Source of the DNA: Sodalinema lacuna_A
Lineage (GTDB): Bacteria > Cyanobacteriota > Cyanobacteriia > Cyanobacteriales > Geitlerinemataceae
Assembly (NCBI GenBank): GCA_900149785.2
Contig: FSSI02000002.1
Span: 147,563-211,562 of the forward strand
Direction: 5' to 3'
DNA: 64,000 nucleotides
Each line of letters opens with the position of its first letter. The stretch's first letter is position 1. The notes beneath the pieces are model-generated. The model saw only the letters and a program-made list of their open reading frames with translations. It had not been told where the DNA came from and ran no database searches. Below, piece after piece: positions 15,133 through 24,700 of the stretch. The translations under genes and the position numbers were made by a program.

Positions 15133-16611
15133 ATGCAAAACTCAGACTCGTCTGGCCGATTTGGCCTATTGCGTCGTGTACGCCGTTGGTATTTCAAGAC
15201 TCCTGAGCGAGCCTTGGATGCTGCCTATGAGGCTGCGTTGACCCTACAGCGGCTCGAACAGCAGTATTTCCAGGGAGAGAAAATGACCGGCGAGGGCGAT
15301 CGCTATACGTCCCTAGAATGGGGACAACTTAAAGCTGAACGCGATCGCAACCTCGACATCATCCAACGCCGCCTGCGAGAGTTTCGGGCCAGCCGCAGCA
15401 CTCTCGATTGGATTACCCGTTCTTCTTCTGCGATCGGGCCGATTCAATTACAAGCTACCGATGACTCGAAATCTCGTTATTCTCCTGATGACACGTATCA
15501 ATTTTCAGAGAATCTTAAAAAGCTGAAAATTATCGATGAGATTGCTGGGAAGTATTTTTCTCAACCCCCCTCATCGGCGGCAAGTCCTCCTCTTGATGCT
15601 CAACCTCGCGCCAATCCTAAACCCTTACAAGGCAACCGTCCGTCTGGACAGTCAGCTAACCGGTTTTCCTCCAACGCTCAGAGCGATTCTGAGCCGTTTC
15701 AGGATCTCTCGGATCGGTTTAATCAAGGGGCCAGCAGTCCCACTCGCAACTGGCGCGATGATTTTAAAACAGCCCGTACATCTCGCGTCAATACCGCTAG
15801 TGATGTCGAATCGATCTCAGGGCAAGCCAGTTTACTGCCTCGCTCGATCCTGAGGACGATCAATCGAATTAAAGAAGAACTTGATCCGAGAGCTGAAGAC
15901 GATGTTGTTGAGAAATTTCGCTATTATAAAAGCAAAACTGTTATTTCTCTTAAGTTTATTTTACTGTTAATTCTAGTTCCGCTTTTGACTCATCAAGTCT
16001 CCAAAAATCTCATTATTCGCCCGATTTATAATGAGTATTTCTATGAGCAAATTGAACTATTTATCAATCCCGATTTTGAAGAAGAAGCCTATCAGGAGTT
16101 GAATCACTACGAAGAGCGACTCCGATTTCGGATGGCCATCGGCTCCGCCCCCAATTTGTCAGAGGAAGAGTTTGAGGCTCACGTGTCTGAAGAAGCCCGT
16201 GAGATTGCTCGTAAATATCAGAATATGAGTAATAATGCCCTGCAAAATGTGGCGGCTGACCTCTGTTCATTGGGAGCCTTTATTTTGGTGTTGATGAATA
16301 GTAAACGGGAGATTGCGATCGTTAAATCTTTTATTGATGACCTAATTTATGGACTCAGTGATAGTGCTAAAGCCTTCATTATTATTCTCTTTACGGATAT
16401 TTTCGTGGGCTACCACTCCCCCCACGGTTGGGAAATCATCCTCGAAGGGGTCTCTCATCACTTTGGCTTAGCTGAAAGCCGGGATTTTAACTTTATGTTT
16501 ATTGCGACGTTTCCGGTAATTTTGGATACGGTGATGAAATACTGGATTTTCCGCTATCTCAATCGAATTTCACCCTCAGCAGTGGCGACCTATCGCAATA
16601 TGAATGAGTAA
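15133..16611 (+). CDS. pxcA: Proton extrusion protein PxcA (CemA family)
   Basis: 492 residues. The N-terminal 250 residues are soluble and charged, starting with a WYFKTPERALDAAYEAAL segment typical of PxcA. The C-terminal half is the CemA domain with about four membrane helices, e.g. SLKFILLLILVPLLTHQVSK, LCSLGAFILVLMNSKRE, FIIILFTDIFVGYHSPHGWE and FIATFPVILDTVMKYWIFRYLNRISPSAVATY, the signature end of the family. PxcA sits in the plasma membrane and is needed for light-induced, Na+-dependent proton release, supporting inorganic carbon uptake at low pH shift. The gene starts from the ATG giving MQNSDSSGRFG. Confidence 0.95.
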   Translation: MQNSDSSGRFGLLRRVRRWYFKTPERALDAAYEAALTLQRLEQQYFQGEKMTGEGDRYTSLEWGQLKAERDRNLDIIQRRLREFRASRSTLDWITRSSSAIGPIQLQATDDSKSRYSPDDTYQFSENLKKLKIIDEIAGKYFSQPPSSAASPPLDAQPRANPKPLQGNRPSGQSANRFSSNAQSDSEPFQDLSDRFNQGASSPTRNWRDDFKTARTSRVNTASDVESISGQASLLPRSILRTINRIKEELDPRAEDDVVEKFRYYKSKTVISLKFILLLILVPLLTHQVSKNLIIRPIYNEYFYEQIELFINPDFEEEAYQELNHYEERLRFRMAIGSAPNLSEEEFEAHVSEEAREIARKYQNMSNNALQNVAADLCSLGAFILVLMNSKREIAIVKSFIDDLIYGLSDSAKAFIIILFTDIFVGYHSPHGWEIILEGVSHHFGLAESRDFNFMFIATFPVILDTVMKYWIFRYLNRISPSAVATYRNMNE

Positions 16612-16620
16612 TTGGTAAAA

Positions 16621-17676
16621 ATGAGACGAATAAAAATGAAACGAGTATTCCGTTGGAATGGTTGGTCCGTAGGATTACTGATGTTGGGCATCATCGGCGG
16701 CATCATCGGCACTGAGGCGAGGCCGGGCTATAGCGCTCGTGGTCGTCATCTTGAGCAACTTCAGGAGACTCAGGCCTGTCGCCGCTGTGACCTAGAAGAT
16801 GCAGACTTGTCCGGGGCGCAATTGCAAGGAGTCGATTTGCGCGGCGCTAATCTCAACCAGGCCAATCTGGAGGGGGCGAACCTAGAAGGGGCGAACCTAG
16901 AGGGGGCGATTTTGACTCAAACCAACTTACAAGGGGCTAATTTGAGTCGGGCCACTGTCGTTGAGGGCCAATTAGGACAGGCCCAGTTGCAAGGGGCCAA
17001 TCTAACCCAGGCTAACTTCAACTTTGCCCGTTTGGGACGAGCCAATCTGGAGGGGGCGCAGTTACAGGGGGCGCAATTCCTCTCGGCGCGCTTAAATCAT
17101 GTCAATCTGGCTGGGGCCGATTTGGCCGGGACTGATTTTAGAAGTGCTGTCCTCAATGGAGCGGATTTGCAGCAGGTTCGCTGGAGTCAGGCTAATTTCC
17201 AGGGAGCCAGTTTGCGTGAGGCGACGTTGCAGGGGAGTTCGGGATTTGGCGTGAATTTGAATCGGGCCAATCTCATCAATGCAGATTTAACGGAGGTGAG
17301 ACTCCCGGAGGGGCGACTGACGGGGGCGGTTGCGGTCGGTGCAATCTTTGCTGACGCGGACTTGTCGGGGGCGGCGTTGAATCTTGGCGATTTTCAGGGG
17401 GCGGATTTGAGTGGGGCGAATCTTCAGGGGGCGGTGTTGAGTGAAATCTTGTTGATGGGTGCGTCGTTGAGGGGGACGAATTTGACGTATAGCTATTTGT
17501 TTGGGGCTAATTTGACGGCGGCGCAGTTACAGGGGACGCGCTTCTCTGGGGCGGATTTGAGGGGAGTCCTGTTCCGAGGGGCGGATTTGACGGAGGCGGA
17601 TTTGACGGATGCCATTATTGAGGGAGCCGATTTCACGGATGCAGTCCTGACGGGGGCGACGATTCCCCAGGTTTAA
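16621..17676 (+). CDS. Secreted pentapeptide-repeat protein
   Basis: About 351 residues from the ATG at 16621; starts at a TTG nine bases upstream or an ATG at 16636 are also possible. An N-terminal hydrophobic stretch (VGLLMLGIIGGIIGTEA) looks like a signal peptide or anchor. Nearly all the rest, from about residue 60, is A(D/N)LxG/x pentapeptides (ANLEGANLEGANLEGA and many variants), which fold as a right-handed quadrilateral beta helix. The motif CRRCDLEDADLSGAQL with two Cys precedes the repeats. Such proteins are abundant in cyanobacteria, many in the thylakoid lumen or periplasm; function is unknown. It starts within about 10 bp of the pxcA stop, so it is likely in one transcript with pxcA. 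Confidence 0.85.
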   Translation: MRRIKMKRVFRWNGWSVGLLMLGIIGGIIGTEARPGYSARGRHLEQLQETQACRRCDLEDADLSGAQLQGVDLRGANLNQANLEGANLEGANLEGAILTQTNLQGANLSRATVVEGQLGQAQLQGANLTQANFNFARLGRANLEGAQLQGAQFLSARLNHVNLAGADLAGTDFRSAVLNGADLQQVRWSQANFQGASLREATLQGSSGFGVNLNRANLINADLTEVRLPEGRLTGAVAVGAIFADADLSGAALNLGDFQGADLSGANLQGAVLSEILLMGASLRGTNLTYSYLFGANLTAAQLQGTRFSGADLRGVLFRGADLTEADLTDAIIEGADFTDAVLTGATIPQV

Positions 17677-17713
17677 TTCCCCAGGTTTAGAGGTTGGGGT
17701 TTAGATGTTGGGT

Positions 17714-18295
17714 TCAGGCTTTGGCGAGGACAAAAACGCTGCCGACGTTCCCTCGGCCGATACGGAGGGTTTCGTCGAGATAGGTGATGTCGAGCCAGCC
17801 TTGGCGGTCGGTTTGGATTTGGGAGTCGAGGGCTAGGAATTTTTGTGGGGATTCTAAGGCTTCGATGAATTGGTTGGGATTGCGGTAGTTGATGGCTCGT
17901 TGTAGGCCGACGACGAAACGCTGAAATTTGACGCTGACGCGGATGGGAGAGGTGGGGGTGAATTGGGCGGCGACGCTAACGAGGCCGTCGAGGTAGGGGA
18001 GGCCTTGCAGTTGGGCGATGTTGTAGATTTTGCGGTTTTCTAGGCGGATACATTGGTAGATGTCCCCGAGGTTGTAGAAGGGGAAGCGGTCGATATTGAG
18101 GAGTTCGCGACTGGTGGTGTAGAGGAGTCGCCAGTTGCCGTCTAGGAGGGCTGGGGCTTCGAGGGGTCGAGGGGTGGGGTTGCGGTCTTCGAGTCGGGCG
18201 ATCGCAGAGAGGATGGCGGTGTTGTCGGTGTCGCTGGCTTCGAGTCCTCGGTTTTGTCCGGCGATCGCACGCATTAAGTCGTCTTTGTATATCAT
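17714..18295 (-). CDS. PAP/fibrillin family protein
   Basis: 193 residues. LLDGNWRLLYTTSRELLNIDRFP is the lipocalin-like start of the plastid lipid-associated protein/fibrillin domain, followed by NLGDIYQCIR, VSVKFQRFVVG and the C-terminal WLDITYLDETLRIGRGNVGSVFVLAK. Fibrillins associate with thylakoid membranes and lipid bodies and affect lipid/carotenoid storage and photoprotection. It is convergent with the pentapeptide gene, with about 37 bp between stops. Confidence 0.9.
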   Translation of the reverse strand: MIYKDDLMRAIAGQNRGLEASDTDNTAILSAIARLEDRNPTPRPLEAPALLDGNWRLLYTTSRELLNIDRFPFYNLGDIYQCIRLENRKIYNIAQLQGLPYLDGLVSVAAQFTPTSPIRVSVKFQRFVVGLQRAINYRNPNQFIEALESPQKFLALDSQIQTDRQGWLDITYLDETLRIGRGNVGSVFVLAKA

Positions 18296-18507
18296 ATTTT
18301 GTTGAATCTGTCAAGATAACGGCAAGGATTTTGTGGGTCTAACCGCCGATGCACCTCTCTAGGATAGCAAGCTGACTCTATGGGACGAGGGAGTCATAGA
18401 AGCAAATCTGAGGAAATCGATAAAATACGATTACCAGCCCACTGCATTGGCGGAGAGACGGTGGTTTGTGGCTGGGTTCAAGGTTCTGTTTGAGTCGAAG
18501 TACGATT

Positions 18508-20853
18508 GTGAAAATTCTTTTAGTTGAAGATGATGAATATCTCGCGCAACTCCTCAATCAATACCTGAGCGATCGCAACTACATCGTCGATGTAGCCGTT
18601 GATGGAGAAAGCGGACTCAATTACGCTCGCACCTTTGACTATGACCTCTTGGTGCTAGATGTCGTGCTGCCGAAACTCGATGGAATCAGCCTCTGCAAAA
18701 CCCTACGCTCAGAACATTATCAAATGCCGGTGCTGTTGTTAACAGCCCTCGATAATAGTCGTGACAAGGTTTTGGGCCTCGACGCCGGGGCCGATGACTA
18801 TGTGGTGAAACCGGTTGGCCTCGAAGAACTCTTGGCCCGGATTCGCGCCCTGGTGCGGCGGGGACGCTATTCTCGTCCCCCAATTATGACCTGGGGACCC
18901 CTGCAACTCGATCCCGCTACCTGTGAGGTCAGTTATGACGATCGCCCCCTATCCCTAACTCCCAAAGAATACGCCCTTCTCGAACTGTTTTTGCGATCGC
19001 CGACTCAGGTTTTCTCACGGGAGGTCATTATCGAGCATCTCTGGTCCCTGGAAGAACCGCCCACGGAAAACACCCTACGCGCTCATATCAAAGGCTTACG
19101 CACCAAACTCAAAGCCGTGGATGCACCGCCAAAACTCATCGAAACCATCTATGGTGTCGGCTACCGTCTCCAGGATTATGATGACGACCCGCCTAAATCT
19201 GATGCAGATCCCGTTCCCAATCGCAATGCGACAACCCTCAACGCGATTCAGGCCCTCTGGCAACGGATTAAACCCAATGTCCTCAAACGGGTTGACCTAC
19301 TCGAAGCAGGGATTTCAGCTCTCGCGGCCCATGATGAGAGTTTACAGGGAACCGCCCGCCAAGAGGCCCATAAGTTGGCCGGTTCCCTCGGGACCTTTGG
19401 CTATCACTATGGGTCTAGCCTAGCCCGCAAAATTGAAGAGATGTTGTTGCAAGAACGGGCCTTCACCCAACCCCAACTCGACCAACTCCAACAGTGGTTA
19501 GTGGAGTTACGCCAACAGTTTCAAGGTCATCCCACAGCCGTTGTCCCGGAACCGCCCACCTTACCGGACCCTGAACAACGCCGCTTACTGATTGTCGATG
19601 ACGATCGCCTCTTAGCCGAACAAATCGCTGAAGAAGCTGAAACCTGGGGGATGGATGTCAAAATTGCCACCACCATCCAGGAGGCCCGGCCGGCCATTGT
19701 CACCTATTCACCGGGGTTGATTCTCCTAGATCTCAACTTTCCTGAACCCGGCGAAGATGGCTTAATGCTACTCGAAGAACTGGCCCGCAATCGTCCTGAG
19801 ATTCCGGTGGTGGTCTTGACGGTGCGTGATAGTTTCCAGGATCGCCTTTCGGTCTCCCGTTTGGGAAGTCAAGCGTTTTTGCAAAAGCCGACACCGATGC
19901 CACAAATACTGGAAGTGGCCATGGAAGTGATCCAGCGATCGCACACGGCGGCCAAGGTCATGATTGTCGATGATGACCAGCAAGAATTGCAAGGTTTAAC
20001 CACCCTCCTGAGTCCCTGGGGACTCCAACTACAAAGCCTTGATGACCCCCGAGACTTTTGGCAGGCGTTAGAAACCTTTATGCCAGATTTGCTGGTCTTG
20101 GATTTTGAAATGCCCCATTACAGTGGTATTGAAATCTGTCAGGTGGTTCGCAATGAACCCCAATGGCGTAAACTGCCGATTTTGTTTCTCACCGCTCATA
20201 CGGACTCGGCGACGGTGGATCGAATTTTTCAGGCGGGGGCTGATGATTATGTCAGCAAACCCATTTCCGGGCCTGAACTGATTTCGCGGCTGTTTAATCG
20301 CCTCGAACGGACGAAACTGCTACAAAACCTGGCGGAACTCGATTCCCTGACGGGCCTGGCCAATCGCCGCAAGTCTAGTTATGATATCGCCAATCTCTTG
20401 CGGCTTGCCTTACGCAACGATCGCCGTTGTAGTTTTGCCATGTTAGACCTGGATCATTTTAAGCCGGTCAATGATACGTATGGCCATGCCACAGGGGATT
20501 TGGTCTTGCACCGCTTTGGCGAGATGTTACGGGATGCGTTTCGGGCCGATGATGTGGTGGGCCGCTGGGGAGGCGAGGAGTTTGTGGTGGTGATGGCGGA
20601 TACTTCGGCGGTGAGTGCGGCTCAACGGTTATCCACCATCCTCGAGCAATGGCGATCGCAGGCGTTCGTCCTCGAAGATGAGGTTCACTTAACGGTGACC
20701 TTTAGTGCCGGTGTGGCCGAGTTTCCCCAAGATGGAGATGATTTACCGGCCCTCTATCGTCACGCTGATCAGGCGCTCTATCAAGCTAAGGAAGCGGGCC
20801 GGGGGCGCATCGTTCTGTATTCTCCTGAGAGTGAGGAGGAATTGGGGCGTTGA
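18508..20853 (+). CDS. Multidomain regulator REC-wHTH-HPt-REC-REC-GGDEF
   Basis: About 781 residues from the GTG that makes MKILLVEDDEY; a TTG 14 codons upstream would add non-family residues. Order: OmpR-type receiver (1-118, LLVLDVVLPKLDG, K in VVKPVG); winged-helix DNA-binding domain (125-225, LTPKEYALLELFL, YGVGYRL); HPt-like helical domain (about 240-330, RQEAHKLAGSLGTFG with the phospho-His); second receiver (about 350-470, LILLDLNFPEPGEDG); third receiver (480-600, LLVLDFEMPHYSG); GGDEF domain (610-775) with RWGGEEF, an RxxD inhibitory-site motif (RADD) five residues before it, and the substrate signature DLDHFKPVND. It should bind DNA and make cyclic di-GMP, fed by phosphorelay. Neighbours are a lone receiver and a giant hybrid-type kinase. 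Confidence 0.88.
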   Translation: MKILLVEDDEYLAQLLNQYLSDRNYIVDVAVDGESGLNYARTFDYDLLVLDVVLPKLDGISLCKTLRSEHYQMPVLLLTALDNSRDKVLGLDAGADDYVVKPVGLEELLARIRALVRRGRYSRPPIMTWGPLQLDPATCEVSYDDRPLSLTPKEYALLELFLRSPTQVFSREVIIEHLWSLEEPPTENTLRAHIKGLRTKLKAVDAPPKLIETIYGVGYRLQDYDDDPPKSDADPVPNRNATTLNAIQALWQRIKPNVLKRVDLLEAGISALAAHDESLQGTARQEAHKLAGSLGTFGYHYGSSLARKIEEMLLQERAFTQPQLDQLQQWLVELRQQFQGHPTAVVPEPPTLPDPEQRRLLIVDDDRLLAEQIAEEAETWGMDVKIATTIQEARPAIVTYSPGLILLDLNFPEPGEDGLMLLEELARNRPEIPVVVLTVRDSFQDRLSVSRLGSQAFLQKPTPMPQILEVAMEVIQRSHTAAKVMIVDDDQQELQGLTTLLSPWGLQLQSLDDPRDFWQALETFMPDLLVLDFEMPHYSGIEICQVVRNEPQWRKLPILFLTAHTDSATVDRIFQAGADDYVSKPISGPELISRLFNRLERTKLLQNLAELDSLTGLANRRKSSYDIANLLRLALRNDRRCSFAMLDLDHFKPVNDTYGHATGDLVLHRFGEMLRDAFRADDVVGRWGGEEFVVVMADTSAVSAAQRLSTILEQWRSQAFVLEDEVHLTVTFSAGVAEFPQDGDDLPALYRHADQALYQAKEAGRGRIVLYSPESEEELGR

Positions 20854-21031
20854 TCCCAACTCGAGTCTTGACGATGGCTTACAACAACCATGATCTACAA
20901 TGGAGGGGACGACCCAGCCGAGCCAAGCTACGCACAGCAAGGTCATGAACCTCCCCTGTCGTCTCTTGGTTTGCGTTCACCGTTAAGATTTAAAGGGAAG
21001 AAAGGTTGCGGCTGAACCTAGATTAAGCATC

Positions 21032-21409
21032 ATGGATACCCGCTGTATTTTAATTATTGATGATGAAGAGGATATCCGAGACGTCACCCAACTGACTTTA
21101 GAACTCGAAGGCGGCTGGACGGTTTTGACGGCGGAATCTGGACGTCAGGGGGTCGATTTGGCTCGATTCCACCATCCTGATGCCATTTTACTCGATGTGA
21201 TGATGCCGGATATGGATGGCTTGATGACGGCTAAAGTCTTACAGGAATTTCCGGATACGCAATCGATTCCAGTGTTGCTGTTAACCGCTAAAGGTGCTAC
21301 TGAGATTATTGAAAATTTTCAAGGAATAGGGATTGCGGCCGCTATTTCTAAACCCTTTGATCCGTTGCAGCTCGTCCCCCAGATTAAACAGATTTTAGCT
21401 TGGACTTAA
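21032..21409 (+). CDS. Single-domain response regulator
   Basis: 125 residues, a lone receiver: IIDDEEDIRDV (acidic pocket), AILLDVMMPDMDG (phospho-Asp), LLLTAKGATE (Thr/Ser switch) and ISKPFDP (Lys). No output domain, so it probably acts by protein contact or as a phosphate carrier. It lies between the large REC/GGDEF regulator and the PAS/GAF histidine kinase and is probably part of the same phosphorelay. The TAA stop is the starting point of a 12-bp tandem repeat that follows. Confidence 0.9.
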   Translation: MDTRCILIIDDEEDIRDVTQLTLELEGGWTVLTAESGRQGVDLARFHHPDAILLDVMMPDMDGLMTAKVLQEFPDTQSIPVLLLTAKGATEIIENFQGIGIAAAISKPFDPLQLVPQIKQILAWT

Positions 21410-21470
21410 GCGGGGACTTAAACTGGGACTTAAACTGGGACTTAAACTGGGACTTAAACTGGGACTTAAA
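21402..21470. repeat. 12-bp tandem repeats starting from a gene's stop codon
   Basis: About four full units of GGGACTTAAACT plus a partial unit follow the lone receiver gene. The gene itself ends in TGGACTTAA (Trp-Thr-stop), so the array appears to have grown from the terminal codons. Each unit carries an in-frame-type TAA. Confidence 0.85.
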
Positions 21471-21727
21471 ACCTCACAGAACGCCTTAAACTCCTCGCTC
21501 ACACCCCCACCGCCGATGTCGGTCGAAACGATGTTGTTCTCCGATGCCGGTTCCTTTTCGTGGTGAATTCCTCTCAATTTCGTCAGCCTCGATCGCAGTT
21601 GTTATAGTTGAAGCAATCCGGGGGTGATCTGATCGGCGTTCCCAGGAAGACCCGACTCAATCACACAAATCCGGCCGAGACCGTAACTTGGTTTTTCCGT
21701 GGTTAATCGGCAACTGTTCACGATTAA
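21471..21727. other. Spacer upstream of the large kinase gene
   Basis: About 257 bp with no gene after the 12-bp array. It ends in a duplicated AAGTGTTCCAAT unit that spans the two possible starts of the kinase (GTG 21728 and ATG 21749). No further regulatory structure is clear. Confidence 0.5.
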
Positions 21728-21748
21728 GTGTTCCAATTAAGTGTTCCA

Positions 21749-24700
21749 ATGACCCTTGATGCTGTTCTCATCTCGACCCTCGTTGCTCGCCTCGAACAAT
21801 TAGAACAGGAGCAGCGGATTCATCGGGCCATTGCCGATCAGTTGCCGGTTGCCTACTTATATCTCGATAGCCATGCCACGATTCACTTTGCCAGTCAGGT
21901 GGTGGTGAATCAACTTCATCGCGATCGCAACGACTGTCTAGGGCGTTCCCTATTATCCTGGCTCTCCCCCCGTGAAGGCGATCGCCTCCTGGCTGAAATC
22001 GCACGGCTGAACCGGGAACATCTTCAAGACTCCCAACCCTTTCAGCAACATCTACATCTCCCTGGACGCGGTGTTCAAAGCGTGATGGCCACCCTGTCAC
22101 GACTGCCGAGTTCTGGCCAATCGAGTCCGCTGTTCCTGATGCAGTGGGAAGCCGCTCCCACCGCTTCAACAGGCATTGAGTTCAGGGACTCTGAACTGGC
22201 AAATCTCGACTACGATGACCGTCGTAGTCGCCTGCAACAACTGGCCGTGCATATCCGGGGCATGATTTTTGACTATATCCTGCATCCCGATGGTCACGAT
22301 CAAATTCCCTACGTCAGTTCCAACTGTGAACAGATTTTTGAACTCTCCGCCGCTGAGATTCAAGCGGATACCAGTTCCCTCTGGAGAGTGATGGATGCGG
22401 CCGATCTTCCCTTTGCCCGGCAGGCGATCGCCCATTCAGCCAAAACCCTCACCCCCTGGAACTTTGAATGGCGTATTCGTCTACCGTCGGGTCGTCGGAA
22501 ATGGATTCAGGGCATTTCTTACCCCCATCGTCATCCTGATGGCCGGGTGATTTGGAATGGCATGATTTTTGAGATCACCGATCGCAAACAGGCCGAAGAT
22601 GACCTCTATGAACTGGCTCAACGACTCCTGACCATTATCGAGACGGTCGAAGAAGGAATCACCCTCAGCGATGATGCGGATAACTTTGGGGTGTTTAATG
22701 CCAAAATGGTGGAAATCACCGGTTACAGCGGCACAGAAGCCCAAGAGAGTGAGAATTTTCTAGCCAGGCTCTATCCCGATCGCCAAGCCTTGGCCGAGGC
22801 AGCTGATCGCTTAGTGGAGGTGCGGCAAAAAGGCTGTCTGCGTAACCTCGAAACCACCATTCGGGCCAAAGATGGCAGCCTCAGGACCCTACTCGTCTCA
22901 ACCACCTATTTCCCCCTATCGGAACGCAATTGTTATCTGAGTGCCTATCGAGATATCACCCAGCGGCGACAGGCCTATGAACAACTGCGTCAAAGTCAGG
23001 AGTTTATCGAAGCCATTGCCAATGCCTCGCCCCAGATTCTCTATACCATTGATGTCCAGAGTTTGGTCATCCTCTCGGTCAACGGTCAAGTCCAATCCAT
23101 TTTAGGTTACTCACCTGAGCGGCTGTTGCAGCAACGCTTTGAGCAATGGCAACGGCTGTGTCATCCTGAAGATGTTCCCCGGTTGCGGGCCTATTTCGCC
23201 TCCTGGCAGGATCTGACCGAGGGAGAGGTCAGTGAATGTGAATATCGCTTGCGTCACGCGGATGGGAGTTATCGTTGGCTGCGATCGCGTGATGTGGTCT
23301 TTCAACGGGATCCCACTGGAACGGTGCGGCAAATTCTGGGAACCGCCAGTGATATCACCGAACATCAATGTGCTGAAGCCGCCTTGCGGGCCAGTGAAGC
23401 GGCGTTGCGGGCCAGTCAAGATCGACTCAATGGGATTCTAGCGTCCCTCGATGATGCGGTTTGGTCTATGTGTCCCCAAACCATGCAACTGCTGTATGTC
23501 AGTCCAGCGGTGCAACGGCTCTATGGTCGCTCTGCTAAGAAATTAGCCCGCATCAAGAATCCCTGGATACGAAATATCCATCCGGGCGATCGCGCCGGCT
23601 TTGTGCGTCAATGGCGACAACTCAAAATCGAGGGTAGCGTCGATATTGAATATCGGATTTTACTGCGCCGCCGCGATGAGGAGTCAGACGAGAGCCTACC
23701 TGGACCACGGCGGCCAAATCGCCAGGAGCGCTGGGTCAGACTGCGGGCGCGGCTCGTCACCAGCCCTCAAGGACAACCCCTACGCATTGATGGTATCAGT
23801 AGCGATATCACTGACTTAAAGGAAACGGAAATTGCGCTGCGAGCGAGTGAAGAACGGTTTCGTTCCCTCGTGGCGAATGTTCCTGGTGTGATTTATCGGG
23901 TGTTGCCCAATCCTAGCTGGACGACGATCTTTGTCAGTGACGCGATTGAAAAGATGACCGGCTATCGCCCCCAAGCCTTTCTCGATGATGCCCAGTTATG
24001 GCACAAGATTCTCCATCATGAGGATTTACCCCGAATTCGCCACATCATCAACCAGGCCATCAGTCGCCGTCAAGCCTATGCCTTTGAAGCTCGGATTGTC
24101 TGTGCTGATGGTCAAATACGTTGGGTTTATGAACGGGGACAGGGGATGTGGGACCCCTGGGGCAATTTACTCTATTTAGATGGCGCTCTCGTCGATTTGA
24201 CCGATCGCAAGCAAAAGGAGGAAATTCTGCAACGCCAGGTCCAGCGCGATCGCCTCTTAACCACTCTGACTCAACGTATTCGGGAATCCCTCAATCTTGA
24301 AGAGATTTTAGATCGCACGGTGCGAGAAGTGCGCCATTCTCTCAAGGCTGATCGTGTCATCATTGTCCGCTTGCAAGGACTGGCCGGAAGTCAAGTGGTT
24401 AGTGAGTCGGTGGAGCTTCCCTATCGAACGACCTTGGGGTTGAACTTTTATGAGAGTGAACTCCCCCAAACCTGTTATCAGGAGTATGCTCAGGGACAGC
24501 CTCAGATCATGGTTGAACCAAATCTGCATTGTCACTATGGGACTTGTGTCAGCCTCTTGGGAACGATGCAAGTGCGCTCTCAGGTGGTCGTGCCGATTCT
24601 TCATCCCTCGGCGTTGGGAGAGAGTCTCTGGGGGTTGTTAATCGCTCATCAATGTTCTCAGCCACGCCATTGGCTCGACTGGGAAGTTGACATGTTACGA

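Noticed and set aside
16064..16270. Minus-strand frame in pxcA
   Set aside because: A shadow of the CemA-domain frame, which has clear family motifs.
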